From: Veillonella parvula
Lineage (GTDB): Bacteria; Bacillota; Negativicutes; Veillonellales; Veillonellaceae
Reading direction: 5' to 3'
Length of the DNA: 64,000 nt
Assembly (NCBI RefSeq): GCF_902810435.1
Contig: NZ_LR778174.1
Location: 372,001-436,000, forward strand
Part shown: positions 27,945-36,066 of the stretch, one piece after another
Position numbering within the stretch: position 1 is the first letter of the stretch
Layout: each line of letters opens with the position of its first letter
Program-made: the position numbers and the translations under genes
The notes under the pieces: model-generated
Databases searched by the model: none
What the model was told of the DNA's origin: nothing
The model's input: the letters and a program-made list of their open reading frames with translations, nothing else

Positions 27945-27952
27945 GAGGTCCG

Positions 27953-28582
27953 ATGATTACATTTTCCTTTACCGTAGCTAGACCTTCTGTGACTGTGAAA
28001 GCCGATGGGGTACTTCCTTCTGGTATTACCGTTTTGACAGGTCAATCCGGCAGTGGTAAAAGTACTTTCATTAAATGCATTGCAGGACTTGTAAAACCCA
28101 CTACAGGTAGTATTCATTGTAATGAAACAACGTGGGTGGATCGAGATAATAAGATTTGGGTTCCCGCTCAAAAACGTCAGGTAGGGTATATGCCACAAGG
28201 CAACATCGTATTCCCTCATTTGTCTGTGGAACATAATATTACCTATAGCAAACGAGGCACACCTGACATGTGCAATAGTCTATTGCAGCGTTTAGGTCTT
28301 GAGAAATACCGAAAAACGAAGGCTGGCAGCCTGTCTGGTGGCGAACAGCAACGAGTTGCTTTGGGGCGTGCGCTATACTCTAAACCGACTATCTTGCTTC
28401 TCGATGAGCCTTTATCTGCTTTAGATTGGAACTTGCGAAAGCATGTGCGCGAAGATTTGGTGTCCATTATTCGCGAGTGGGATGTACCTTGTGTATGGGT
28501 TACTCATGATGAAAGCGAAGCCGAAATGGTTGGAGATCGGCACTGGACCTGTGAAGAAGGACAAATTCAAATATCTAAATAA
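27953..28582 (+). CDS. modC: Molybdate ABC transporter ATP-binding protein ModC (short form)
   Basis: The 209-residue ATPase has Walker A GQSGSGKST, the Q-loop GYMPQGNIVFPHLSVEHN, signature LSGGEQQRVALGRAL, and Walker B ILLLDEPLSALD, followed by VTHDESEAE. It ends at residue 209 without the C-terminal MOP domain found in the longer E. coli ModC. Molybdate feedback on transport through that domain is therefore absent. AGGAGG precedes the ATG. It is the last gene of modABC; a terminator follows at 28613-28655. Confidence 0.92.
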   Translation: MITFSFTVARPSVTVKADGVLPSGITVLTGQSGSGKSTFIKCIAGLVKPTTGSIHCNETTWVDRDNKIWVPAQKRQVGYMPQGNIVFPHLSVEHNITYSKRGTPDMCNSLLQRLGLEKYRKTKAGSLSGGEQQRVALGRALYSKPTILLLDEPLSALDWNLRKHVREDLVSIIREWDVPCVWVTHDESEAEMVGDRHWTCEEGQIQISK

Positions 28583-28612
28583 CAATAATGTAAATAAAAG
28601 AATCTAAATAAC

Positions 28613-28655
28613 AAAACCCCTTCATACGAGTTATTGCTCCTAAAGGGGTTTTATT
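28613..28655. terminator. Terminator after modC
   Basis: AAAACCCCTT pairs with AAGGGGTTTT, a 10-bp stem with a 20-base loop and flanking A and T runs. It may also serve the convergent cytX gene, which ends at 28718. Confidence 0.8.
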
Positions 28656-28717
28656 GTTTATATAGCAGTTCCTATTTAGTTAGTCTCCTATCTTGGATGC
28701 TTGTTGTATATATCCTA

Positions 28718-29917
28718 TTATGGTTGTTTAACTTCTGTAGAGACCTTTACTGTTTTACTTACGAAACCAATGATAGTAGTTATGATAAAGGCCATTGTAA
28801 AGGCTGGTAATGTAGCACCTACGGTGCTTTCAGTGTGTAACATATAGTGATATAAACCGACCGATACAGCCCAAATTGTGCCGCGTACTAAAAAAGCCGA
28901 TAGTGTTTGTACTTGTTGGCGATTGATAAAGTAGTCCGCCAATAAGATGGCAATCATCGGCGCAAATACAGAGCCGATGAGGTATAGGAAGTCTGTAATA
29001 TCGTCCATCGGATACAAGATAGCTGCAATAGTGCCAACGATGGTAACAATAACTGCAATGCCCTTACTAGATGCACTATTATAGATTGTGGTGCTAGAAA
29101 CACCTGCAGAGTAAGCGTCCATAAAGGTTGTAGTGACAGTAGAGAAGATAATTACGAGGAGCCCTGCTAGGCCAAGGCCTGCATTCATCATAATGGTAAT
29201 AATAGAGTCTCCACCACCAAAGATGGCCGCACTAAGACCTAAGGTATACATGACGATACTCGTTACCGTGTAGATTGTAGCACTTGTAAGTGATGCGGTG
29301 AAAGGATGTTTACTTTCACGAGTATAGTCACTGATGAGGGGCAGCCAAGATAATGGCATAGCAATCGATAACTCAAGAGCCGCGATGAAACTCATGTTTC
29401 CGCCAGTTAGAAGGCTACATTCACTAGGCCACTGTGATATCATGTGCGTGCCCATGTAGAGGGTGAGGCCTAGCAATAGAATAGATACGATGGCTTGCAC
29501 ATAACCCGTATTATGGAGGCCGATGAAGAGCCACAAAATGACGAGGGCCCCGATGGCAATGGTCCAAATCATAGGTGATAGAGGTGCCAGTGCTTGTAAG
29601 GCTAACATGGCATCGTAAATCATGATGCTGGTCCAACCGATGAGCTGGAGCATATTTAAAAAGGCAAAGCCCTTTGCTCCTAATGGTCCAAAGCTAAAAG
29701 CGGTAGTATTCATACTACCTTGCCGGAGCCGACCACCGATGAGACCAGCCCCAAAGAGTAGTATGCCGCCGATAATATGACCTAAGATGATGGCATAGAG
29801 ACCTTGTGTAAGTCCTAAGGGAGCCAGATAGGTACCGGTCATAATTTCCGCAATCGATAGAGCGGCACCGAACCATATCATGGCAAATTGTGGTTGCGTG
29901 ATGTGTGTGTCTTTCAT
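28718..29917 (-). CDS. cytX: Hydroxymethylpyrimidine/cytosine permease CytX-like
   Basis: The start at 29917 has AAGGAGG at a proper distance; the frame extends to 29959 but into the riboswitch terminator. The 399-residue product has about twelve membrane segments and belongs to the NCS1 nucleobase:cation symporters. It has MIWFGAALSIAEIMTGTYLAPLGL at the start and AFSFGPLGAKGFAFLNMLQLIGWT in the first third. A TPP riboswitch immediately upstream on the same strand shows that it belongs to thiamin metabolism. That points to the pyrimidine precursor HMP as substrate, rather than cytosine. It is divergent from thiW-thiD-thiM/E, which phosphorylate the same precursor. Confidence 0.92.
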   Translation of the reverse strand: MKDTHITQPQFAMIWFGAALSIAEIMTGTYLAPLGLTQGLYAIILGHIIGGILLFGAGLIGGRLRQGSMNTTAFSFGPLGAKGFAFLNMLQLIGWTSIMIYDAMLALQALAPLSPMIWTIAIGALVILWLFIGLHNTGYVQAIVSILLLGLTLYMGTHMISQWPSECSLLTGGNMSFIAALELSIAMPLSWLPLISDYTRESKHPFTASLTSATIYTVTSIVMYTLGLSAAIFGGGDSIITIMMNAGLGLAGLLVIIFSTVTTTFMDAYSAGVSSTTIYNSASSKGIAVIVTIVGTIAAILYPMDDITDFLYLIGSVFAPMIAILLADYFINRQQVQTLSAFLVRGTIWAVSVGLYHYMLHTESTVGATLPAFTMAFIITTIIGFVSKTVKVSTEVKQP

Positions 29918-29941
29918 ACGTCCTCCTTGCCAGGAAGTCAT

Positions 29942-29971
29942 AGAAAAAGCCGAGTTCATAGGAACTCGGCT
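29942..29971 (-). terminator. Riboswitch-controlled terminator upstream of cytX
   Basis: On the minus strand AGCCGAGTTC pairs with GAACTCGGCT (10 bp, 4-base loop) and is followed by TTTTTCTA. It lies between the TPP aptamer and cytX, the expected place for an expression platform. Confidence 0.9.
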
Positions 29972-29980
29972 ATTAATCCT

Positions 29981-30070
29981 CTATGTTCCCTACGTTGGCA
30001 TTATCCAAATCAGGTTATGGGTTAAAGCGTTAGCTTACTCTCAGCCCACTCTTGTGAGCACCCCGTTATG
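29981..30070 (-). ncRNA. TPP (THI-box) riboswitch controlling cytX
   Basis: Reading the minus strand: GGGGTGCTC, then GGCTGAGAGTAAGC, ACCCATAACCTGATTTGGAT and AATGCCAACGTAGGGAA. This is the conserved TPP aptamer with P1-P5 elements (CTGAGA and the ACCTGAT...GGATAATGCCA core). Thiamin pyrophosphate would favour the terminator at 29942-29971 and switch off cytX. Confidence 0.95.
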
Positions 30071-30162
30071 GATTCATTATACGAGGTGCTACGGGAACCG
30101 TCAATTATTTTGTTGCATAGATTGTATAATAATGTTATAACTAGATTATAAAAATATATTGC

Positions 30163-30245
30163 CACTAGGGGTGCTTTTGCTGAGATTGACCATTCAAAAC
30201 CCTAGACCTGATCCAGATAATACTGGCGTAGGAAAGTGGAATGAA
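30163..30245 (+). ncRNA. TPP (THI-box) riboswitch controlling thiW-thiD-thiM/E
   Basis: The plus strand reads ACTAGGGGTGCTTTTGCTGA, then GATTGACCATTC, ACCCTAGACCTGATCCAGAT and AATACTGGCGTAGGAAAG. All conserved THI-box parts are present. It faces away from the cytX riboswitch, with about 90 bases between the two aptamers that must hold both promoters. Confidence 0.95.
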
Positions 30246-30262
30246 ACATGATACCAAACTAT

Positions 30263-30298
30263 TACGAGACCATTCCATTTGAGGTGGTCTCATTTTTA
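30263..30298 (+). terminator. Riboswitch-controlled terminator upstream of thiW
   Basis: GAGACCATT pairs with GGTGGTCTC (9 bp with G-T pairs), followed by ATTTTTATT. It lies between the aptamer and the thiW ribosome binding site. Confidence 0.85.
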
Positions 30299-30314
30299 TT
30301 TACTTGGAGGTATT

Positions 30315-30794
30315 ATGAAAAAAATGATTATTGCTAGCATATGTGTGGCCTTAGGTGTCGTCTTATCGACTACGTCGATTCCTATTGGCCCTGCTCGTAT
30401 TTTTCCATTTCAACATATGATAAATGTAATCTTAGCCGTTATAGTTGGGGCGAGATTCTCTGTAGGCGCAGCCTTTAGTACTTCTTGCTTACGTAATGTA
30501 CTAGCACTAGGCTCTCCATTAGCCTTTCCAGGTAGTATGATTGGCGCTTGGTTATCTGCGTATTTATATAAAAAATACAACGCCATCTGGGCAGCGGCTT
30601 TAGGCGAAATCATTGGCACTGGACTTATTGGTGCTCTTGTAAGCTATCCAATTGCTCATTTCCTACTAGGCAAACCATTGGCATTGTTGACCTTGATTAC
30701 ATCCTTTTCCATGAGCTCTATCGGAGGTGCTTGCATTGGCTTCGTAGTATTACAAATCTTATCTCGACGTAATCTGTTACACAAGGAGGCATAA
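30315..30794 (+). CDS. thiW: Thiamin-precursor ECF transporter S component ThiW
   Basis: The start at 30315 has GGAGG five bases upstream; an in-frame ATG at 30279 lies in the terminator. The 159-residue protein is a small integral membrane protein with four to six helices. It shows ThiW stretches: STTSIPIGPARIFPFQHMIN near 20-39, FSTSCLRNVLALGSPLAFPG and GSMIGAWLSAYLY. ThiW is the substrate-binding S component for the thiazole precursor and uses the shared ECF energising module, which is not in this window. It overlaps thiD by one base. It is controlled by the TPP riboswitch at 30163-30245. Confidence 0.92.
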   Translation: MKKMIIASICVALGVVLSTTSIPIGPARIFPFQHMINVILAVIVGARFSVGAAFSTSCLRNVLALGSPLAFPGSMIGAWLSAYLYKKYNAIWAAALGEIIGTGLIGALVSYPIAHFLLGKPLALLTLITSFSMSSIGGACIGFVVLQILSRRNLLHKEA

Positions 30795-31627
30795 TGAAAC
30801 TACATACTGCATTAACAATTGCCGGTACTGACCCTAGTGGTGGCGCTGGCATTATGGCTGATTTAAAATCCTTCCAAAGTCGAAATGTATACGGCATGGC
30901 CGTTGTTACTTCTGTGGTGGCTCAAAATACAACGGGTGTACATCACGTAGAACACCTATCGCTAGAAAGCATAGAAAAACAGTTACACGATGTATATTCA
31001 GATATTACACCACAAGCCGTTAAGACGGGCATGATTGCTTTACCAGAGATGATGGATCTCATTTATCCTTATGTGAGTAAGAACATCCCTTATGTGATGG
31101 ATCCAGTTATGATTGCCACCAACGGTGATCGACTTGTATCGGATGAGGCTGTCGATTTCTTAAAATCTAAACTCATTCCGGTCGCCACAGTCATTACACC
31201 TAATCGTAGCGAGGCAGAGGTGTTAGCGGACATGTCTATCTCTTGTAAAAGTGACATCACAACAGCTGCTAACCGTATTTTACGTGAATTAGGACCTCAA
31301 GTGGTCATCATTAAAGGTGGGCATATTGGAGATGATGCAACGGATTATGCTTTCACCAAAGATGGAGATATGCATACGTGGACAAGTCCTAAATATGATA
31401 CTGTTCATACTCACGGTACGGGTTGTACCTTCTCGGCGGTTATTACGGCAGAGCTTGCGAAAGGGCGTGATGTAATGGATGCCATAGGTATTGCAAAGAA
31501 CTATATTGCATTGGCTATTAAGCATAATCCAGCGCTTGGAAATGGCTGCGGACCTGTTAATCACATGGCTTATGGTTTATTGACAAATGGCCCTCAAACG
31601 ATGGATGAACTCTTGAAAAATGAGTAG
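30794..31627 (+). CDS. thiD: Hydroxymethylpyrimidine/phosphomethylpyrimidine kinase ThiD
   Basis: The 277-residue ribokinase-fold enzyme phosphorylates HMP and HMP-phosphate to HMP-PP for thiamin synthesis. Family motifs are TIAGTDPSGGAGIMADLKSF at the start, VVTSVVAQNTTGV, and VMDPVMIATNGDRL. The anion-hole/catalytic stretch is VHTHGTGCTFSAVITAELA, with Cys-type GTGC. GGAGG precedes the ATG, whose first base overlaps the thiW stop. It lies in a TPP-regulated operon beside the HMP permease cytX, so imported HMP is phosphorylated here. Confidence 0.96.
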   Translation: MKLHTALTIAGTDPSGGAGIMADLKSFQSRNVYGMAVVTSVVAQNTTGVHHVEHLSLESIEKQLHDVYSDITPQAVKTGMIALPEMMDLIYPYVSKNIPYVMDPVMIATNGDRLVSDEAVDFLKSKLIPVATVITPNRSEAEVLADMSISCKSDITTAANRILRELGPQVVIIKGGHIGDDATDYAFTKDGDMHTWTSPKYDTVHTHGTGCTFSAVITAELAKGRDVMDAIGIAKNYIALAIKHNPALGNGCGPVNHMAYGLLTNGPQTMDELLKNE

Positions 31628-31640
31628 AGGAGATAGTTAT

Positions 31641-33158
31641 ATGACCTACAACAATCCAAATATAAATGGTTCAAATTGGTCCGAACTGAATATATTAGAG
31701 ACTCTACGCAAAAGAAATCCGCTTATTATTTGTATTACAAATGATGTAGTGCGAACCTTTACGGCTAACGGTTTACTAGCTATCGGAGCATCGCCCGTGA
31801 TGAGTGAGTGTAGCGAAGATTTGAAAGACCTCATCGCCCATGCATCGGCGCTACTCATCAATATTGGCACTCTTACCCCAGACAAGGTTAGTTACTATAA
31901 AGATGCCATAGCACTGGCGAAGAAACATGAGGTTCCTATTGTTTTAGATCCAGTGGGCTGTCACGCCGGGGCGTATCGATTATCTGTAGTTTTAGACTTG
32001 ATTAAAACTGATGCTATTTCGTTGCTACGGGGCAACCAAAGTGAAATCAAAGCCATCTATGATGTTCTTAATACAAATCATAAGGTTAATAATTCTCTCT
32101 CTGGTAAGGGCGTAGATGGGGAACAAGTTGAGGATAGCGCAATTATAACGTATCGTCTTGCACGCCAAATTAACTGTCCTGTTGTCGCAACGGGCGAAGA
32201 GGATTATGTATCCGACGGAACCCGTGTATTTGCGGTTCCTCATGGGCATCCAATCATGACAGCCGTAACTGGAACTGGTTGTTTATTAGGTGCTGTGTTA
32301 GCTGCATTCTTTAGTTCCTATTGTCCATTCATGTATAACATGTCTATAGGTGAGTTTCTTGCGTATGCACTGGCTTACTATGGTCTAGCTGGTGAAAGTG
32401 CGGTTAATGTGAGCGGTGTAAAACCTGGTAGTTTTAGTATGACATTTATGGATGCCTTATATGAATTCGATGATGCGATGCTTTTATCCGAAAACCGAAT
32501 ACGGCCTGTAGTTGTGCCCGATCAATTAAAGGTATATTTTATTAGTGGTACACAAGATGTAGGTTTTAATGAAAGCCATTTACTGGACATTGTTGAAGCT
32601 GCTTGTCGAGGTGGTGCGACCTGCTTTCAATTTAGAGAGAAGGGCATAGGAACATTAGAAGGACAACAAAAATTAGAATTAGCTCAGCAGTTAAAAGAAA
32701 TCTGTGCCATGTATAATGTGCTTTATATTATTAACGATGATGTAGACTTAGCAGTGGCTGTTAACGCTGATGGTGTTCACGTAGGACAAGAAGATATGCG
32801 TTTAGAAGACGTTCGTAATCTTGTAGGGAATAAGGTTGTTGGTATATCCATTCATTCTGTGGAGGAACTTCATAAGACCAATGTAGTTTATGCGGATTGT
32901 GTTGGTGTAGGCCCTATGTATACTACAAGTAGTAAACCTGATGCTCAATTGCCGTGCGGACCTGAGCGCATTGCTGAGTTACGAGCAGAAGGTTTAACAT
33001 TACCTTGTGTTGGTATAGGTGGGATTACGTTAGATAATGCAACGCCTGTTTTGCAAGCTGGTGCCAGTGGAGTAGCCGTAATATCTGCTATTGCTCATGC
33101 AGATAATCCATATGAAGCAACACAACAATTTAAATGCTTGGTAGATAATATTAAGTGA
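31641..33158 (+). CDS. thiM/thiE: Fused hydroxyethylthiazole kinase / thiamin-phosphate synthase (ThiM-ThiE)
   Basis: GAGGAG eight bases upstream supports the start at 31641 over 31620. The 505-residue protein joins two enzymes. Residues about 15-285 are ThiM: NPLIICITNDVVRTFTANGL, LDPVGCHAGAYR, and the catalytic GTGCLLGAVLAAFF. Residues about 300-500 are ThiE: ATCFQFREKG, YIINDDVDLAVAVNADGVHV, GQEDM and GVGPMYTTSSKPDA, then IGGITLDN. The fusion phosphorylates the thiazole alcohol and couples it with HMP-PP from ThiD to give thiamin phosphate. With ThiW and CytX nearby, this is a precursor-salvage set rather than de novo synthesis; no thiC, thiG or thiF/thiS is present here. Both active sites look intact. 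Confidence 0.95.
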   Translation: MTYNNPNINGSNWSELNILETLRKRNPLIICITNDVVRTFTANGLLAIGASPVMSECSEDLKDLIAHASALLINIGTLTPDKVSYYKDAIALAKKHEVPIVLDPVGCHAGAYRLSVVLDLIKTDAISLLRGNQSEIKAIYDVLNTNHKVNNSLSGKGVDGEQVEDSAIITYRLARQINCPVVATGEEDYVSDGTRVFAVPHGHPIMTAVTGTGCLLGAVLAAFFSSYCPFMYNMSIGEFLAYALAYYGLAGESAVNVSGVKPGSFSMTFMDALYEFDDAMLLSENRIRPVVVPDQLKVYFISGTQDVGFNESHLLDIVEAACRGGATCFQFREKGIGTLEGQQKLELAQQLKEICAMYNVLYIINDDVDLAVAVNADGVHVGQEDMRLEDVRNLVGNKVVGISIHSVEELHKTNVVYADCVGVGPMYTTSSKPDAQLPCGPERIAELRAEGLTLPCVGIGGITLDNATPVLQAGASGVAVISAIAHADNPYEATQQFKCLVDNIK

Positions 33159-33278
33159 TATGTCTTTTATAATTCTAGGATAGTAAATAATAAGCACTAT
33201 ACAAAGGAAATAAAAAACATATTATAGTGAATAGAATAAAATATAGTAGACAAAATAAAAATCTAGCAAAAGAATGCA

Positions 33279-33316
33279 AAAAAAGACGATGACAAACAAA
33301 TGTCATCGTCTTTTTG
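33279..33316 (+). terminator. Terminator after the thiamin operon
   Basis: AAAAAGACGATGACA pairs perfectly with TGTCATCGTCTTTTT (15 bp, 7-base loop). It lies 120 bases after the thiM/E stop. Confidence 0.9.
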
Positions 33317-33329
33317 TTAAGGAAGTTGT

Positions 33330-33426
33330 CAGTACTTACTGTAAGTTTAGATTGTACTTACAGGTATAGTTTCATTAAAATCTGTACTTACAGGTTATTA
33401 ATCTAGTTGGTGTCGCACTTACAGAT
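33330..33426. repeat. Four imperfect GTACTTACAG repeats downstream of rubrerythrin
   Basis: GTACTTACTG (33332), GTACTTACAG (33354 and 33384) and CGCACTTACAG (33414) occur with 22, 30 and 31 base steps. The motif also appears as TGTACTTACG near 33985 and AGTACTTACT near 34152, on the other side of the gene. Spacers differ and the units are too short for CRISPR. Function unknown. Confidence 0.5.
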
Positions 33427-33971
33427 TAGAAGGATTCAACCAAACGTTGGAAGAAAGCTTGTGGGTGAGCACATACTGGGCAAACTTTAGGAGCTTCTTC
33501 ACCAATGTGTACATAGCCACAGTTAGCACAGATCCAAGCTACTGGTTGGTCGTTAGTGAATACTTTGTTACCGGATACTCGAGCTGCTAATGCAAGGTAA
33601 CGAGCTTCATGACGAGCTTCGATTTTACCAACTTCGCGCATTTGGAAAGCGATTTTAGCAAAGCCTTCTTTTTCGGCTTCGTCAGCGAATTCTTTGTACA
33701 TTGTAGTATGTTCGTAGTTTTCACCAGCTGCTGCATCGCGAAGGTTAGCTTCGATATCAGCGGAAATATCGCCACCATGAAGAGCTTTGAACCACAATTT
33801 AGCATGTGCAGATTCGTTGTGAGCTGTTTCTTCGAAATAGTCAGCGATTTCGTTCATGCCAGCTTTACGAGCTGCACTAGCGTAGAATGTATATTTTTGG
33901 AATGCTTGAGATTCGCCAGCAAATGCTGCTTGAAGATTTTTTTCAGTATTAGAACCTTTTAATTCTGCCAT
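33426..33971 (-). CDS. rbr: Rubrerythrin
   Basis: The 181-residue cytoplasmic protein is a peroxide-reducing diiron/rubredoxin enzyme of anaerobes. The four-helix part has the iron ligands in AFAGESQAFQKYTFYA, FEETAHNESAHAKLW, GENYEHTTMYKEFADEAEKE and REVGKIEARHEARY. The C-terminal rubredoxin domain supplies CANCGYVHIGEEAPKVCPVC. The ribosome binding site AGGAGT lies before ATG at 33971. A minus-strand promoter at 34249-34276 gives a leader of about 270 bases with hairpins, and a Fur/PerR-like box lies just upstream of it. Codon use is strongly biased to a few codons, as expected for a highly expressed protein. Confidence 0.97.
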   Translation of the reverse strand: MAELKGSNTEKNLQAAFAGESQAFQKYTFYASAARKAGMNEIADYFEETAHNESAHAKLWFKALHGGDISADIEANLRDAAAGENYEHTTMYKEFADEAEKEGFAKIAFQMREVGKIEARHEARYLALAARVSGNKVFTNDQPVAWICANCGYVHIGEEAPKVCPVCAHPQAFFQRLVESF

Positions 33972-34248
33972 TTTAATACTCCTTTGTACTTACGATAATT
34001 TTCAAAATTGTTACTTAACATATATATTCATAACCACTTGGTTGTGAATGCAATGGAATAGAATACTTATTCTATAATTTCGAGGGCGACTTCGCCTTAG
34101 TTAAGAAAACTTATTCTTAGATCAAATAGACACTTGCCTAACTCTTAAAATAGTACTTACTTATTTGTGTGTTTCGGCACTTGCCGTCCTAACAGTTTTA
34201 TATACAATGTGTTATCCGTATACTTAACGAATAATCATTGTTGACTAT
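33972..34248 (-). promoter_or_regulatory. Long structured leader of rubrerythrin mRNA
   Basis: About 270 untranslated bases lie between the predicted start (near 34242) and the rbr ATG. Hairpins include ATTCACAACC/GGTTATGAAT (about 34028-34051), GGCGAAGTCGCC (about 34085-34096) and CGGCAAGTGCCG (about 34175-34190). I could not match it to a known riboswitch class. It may be a stability or antitermination leader. Confidence 0.5.
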
Positions 34249-34276
34249 ATTGTAACATACTAAATGAGAAATGCAA
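34249..34276 (-). promoter_or_regulatory. Minus-strand promoter for rubrerythrin
   Basis: On the minus strand, TTGCAT (34276-34271) and TACAAT (34254-34249) are 16 bases apart, with the extended element TGT in front of the -10. This is the best promoter in the gap. Confidence 0.6.
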
Positions 34277-34312
34277 GTCTTTTTATAAAATTTATTTCGA
34301 AAATTTTCTAAA

Positions 34313-34327
34313 TGATAAATATTATCA
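34313..34327. promoter_or_regulatory. Fur/PerR-like box
   Basis: TGATAAATATTATCA differs at one base from the 7-1-7 Fur consensus TGATAATnATTATCA. It lies about 37 bases upstream of the rbr -35 and could also affect genes to the right. A second, weaker pair of half-sites (AATGATA...ATCATT) lies at about 34402-34428. Confidence 0.55.
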
Positions 34328-34656
34328 ATGCAGTAAAGATGCGGATTTATAAAGAATGAATAGTATGGGGTTTATAAAAAATCCCTGTTTTGATATTGAG
34401 AATGATAACTAAATGAAAAATCATTATTGTTTAGTTGTTAATGTTAATTTCGTTGTATGCACTAATATTTTCCCATAAAATATAATGATTAAGTGCAAAG
34501 TTTCTGTGACCTTTTGGTGGTTATAAAATAATAATTCTCTTGATTTATGGTTTAATTATAAGAACAGTAGATATATTAAAATTGTACATTATATATTTAT
34601 GGTGAAAATTTTATGGTTATATATAATAGAAGATTGAACTATAGAATTAGGGTATA

Positions 34657-34685
34657 TTTATAGAAGTAACTATTTTATGTATAAT
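34657..34685 (+). promoter_or_regulatory. Promoter of the DUF951-selD operon
   Basis: TTTATA (34657-34662) and TATAAT (34680-34685) are 17 bases apart. The leader to the first ATG is about 30 bases and carries AAAGGAGG. Confidence 0.6.
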
Positions 34686-34722
34686 AAATATATAAATACT
34701 GACAGAAGTTAAAGGAGGCGCT

Positions 34723-34926
34723 ATGGCATTTGTTAGATATTACGTAGGAGATGTAGTGAAGATGAAAAAATCGCATCCTTGTGGCAGTGACGAGTGGGAA
34801 GTTAAGCGAATCGGCACAGACTTTCTCATCGTATGTAATGGCTGCGGTCATCAACTCTTGATGCCGCGCCCTAAATTTGAAAAGGCTGTTAAGAAAATCG
34901 TCTCTAGATTGCCGGAAAATGAGTAA
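34723..34926 (+). CDS. DUF951 family protein
   Basis: The 67-residue protein matches the DUF951 pattern: YVGDVVKMKKSHPCGSDEWEVKRIGTD followed by CNGCGHQLLMPR. Its Cys residues (in HPCGS and CNGCG) may bind a metal. The function of this family is unknown. In Firmicutes it is often found near chromosome-partitioning genes; here it precedes selD by 9 bases and shares its promoter. AAAGGAGG lies six bases before ATG. The pairing with selD makes a link to selenium or redox metabolism possible but not established. Confidence 0.9.
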   Translation: MAFVRYYVGDVVKMKKSHPCGSDEWEVKRIGTDFLIVCNGCGHQLLMPRPKFEKAVKKIVSRLPENE

Positions 34927-34935
34927 GGAGGAGTT

Positions 34936-35967
34936 ATGGTGCGACTTACTGATTATGTTACAAGTGGAGGCTGCGCGTGTAAGATTGGGCCTCATATATT
35001 GAACCGTGTGCTAAAAGCTGTAACACCCGTTACTAACAAGCATGTTCTCGCTGATATGACTGGTGCCGATGATGCTGGAGTATATCAAATCTCTGATACC
35101 TTTGCACTGGTGCAAACTTTAGATTTCTTTACCCCTGTGGTTAATGATCCTGATTTATTTGGTAAAATTGCAGCTGCCAATGCATTAAGCGATGTATATG
35201 CTATGGGTGGCACCCCTTTAACAGCGATGAATATCGTAGGCTTTCCGGTTCCTCTTGTCGAGCAAGGTGTTTTGACGGATGTGTTAAATGGGGCTGGTTC
35301 GATTGTAGCCGAGGCTGGTGCAGCCATCGTAGGTGGACACAGCATTGAAAATAAGGAACCTATCTTTGGGATGTCTGTGACAGGACAAGTAAATCCAAAA
35401 CAGATTTGGAAAAATAAAGGTGCTCAAGTAGGGGACGTGTTGGTGCTAACAAAACGCATTGGCACAGGTATTATGAATAATGCTCTGAAAGCAGGTTTAT
35501 TTCCTGTAGGTACGGAACAGGCCGTTACTAGTATGAGTACTTTAAACCGTGTAGCGGCTGAGGTGGCACATAACTTTACAGTTCATGCTTGTACAGATGT
35601 AACAGGCTTTAGCCTTATGGGGCACTCCGTAGAAATGGCAAGTGCTTCTGATGTGACGATTCATATCAAAGCTTACGATATCCCTCTTTTTGATGATGTT
35701 ATCGAGGCGGCTCAAATGGGCTTAATTCCGGCTGCATCTTATGGTAATCGCAAGGCTATAACTGAAGTACAAGTTGATGAGGACTTGGATCCTGTATGGA
35801 CGGATATTGTATTTGATCCTCAAACCTCTGGCGGGTTACTATTTTCTGTTCCTGCTAGCGAAAGTGAGACACTTGTCGAGGCCTTTTATAAGGCGGGGAT
35901 TGACTGTGCTGCTATTGTGGGCACTGTTGAAAGCTTTAGCGGTCTTGCCGTACGAGTAACAAAATAA
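34936..35967 (+). CDS. selD: Selenide, water dikinase SelD
   Basis: The 343-residue enzyme makes selenophosphate from selenide and ATP. The catalytic pair is Cys13 and Lys16 in GGCACKIGP, aligned with Cys17/Lys20 of E. coli SelD; this is the Cys form, with an ordinary TGC codon rather than in-frame TGA. Other motifs are the ATP/Mg Asp in DMTGADDAGVYQI, LSDVYAMGGTPLTAMNI and GGHSIENKEPIFGMSV. CTDVTGFSLMGH is also present. AAGGAGGAG lies before the start. With yedF and the DUF3343 gene downstream, and yqeB/xdhC at the window's left end, selenophosphate probably serves at least a selenium-dependent molybdenum hydroxylase. No selA/selB or tRNA-Sec gene is in this window, so selenocysteine use cannot be judged. 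Confidence 0.97.
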   Translation: MVRLTDYVTSGGCACKIGPHILNRVLKAVTPVTNKHVLADMTGADDAGVYQISDTFALVQTLDFFTPVVNDPDLFGKIAAANALSDVYAMGGTPLTAMNIVGFPVPLVEQGVLTDVLNGAGSIVAEAGAAIVGGHSIENKEPIFGMSVTGQVNPKQIWKNKGAQVGDVLVLTKRIGTGIMNNALKAGLFPVGTEQAVTSMSTLNRVAAEVAHNFTVHACTDVTGFSLMGHSVEMASASDVTIHIKAYDIPLFDDVIEAAQMGLIPAASYGNRKAITEVQVDEDLDPVWTDIVFDPQTSGGLLFSVPASESETLVEAFYKAGIDCAAIVGTVESFSGLAVRVTK

Positions 35968-36066
35968 ACTCATAAAAGATAAGTACTGTATGGTATTGAT
36001 TTAGCTATTTAAATAAAATATTATTAGCTGATACTTTCACAAATTATATAATGTATGTAGAGGTGT

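Noticed and set aside
33330-33426. Possible CRISPR array (repeats every 22-31 bases)
   Set aside because: The repeated unit is only about 10 bases, imperfect and with steps of 22, 30 and 31; no cas gene is present.
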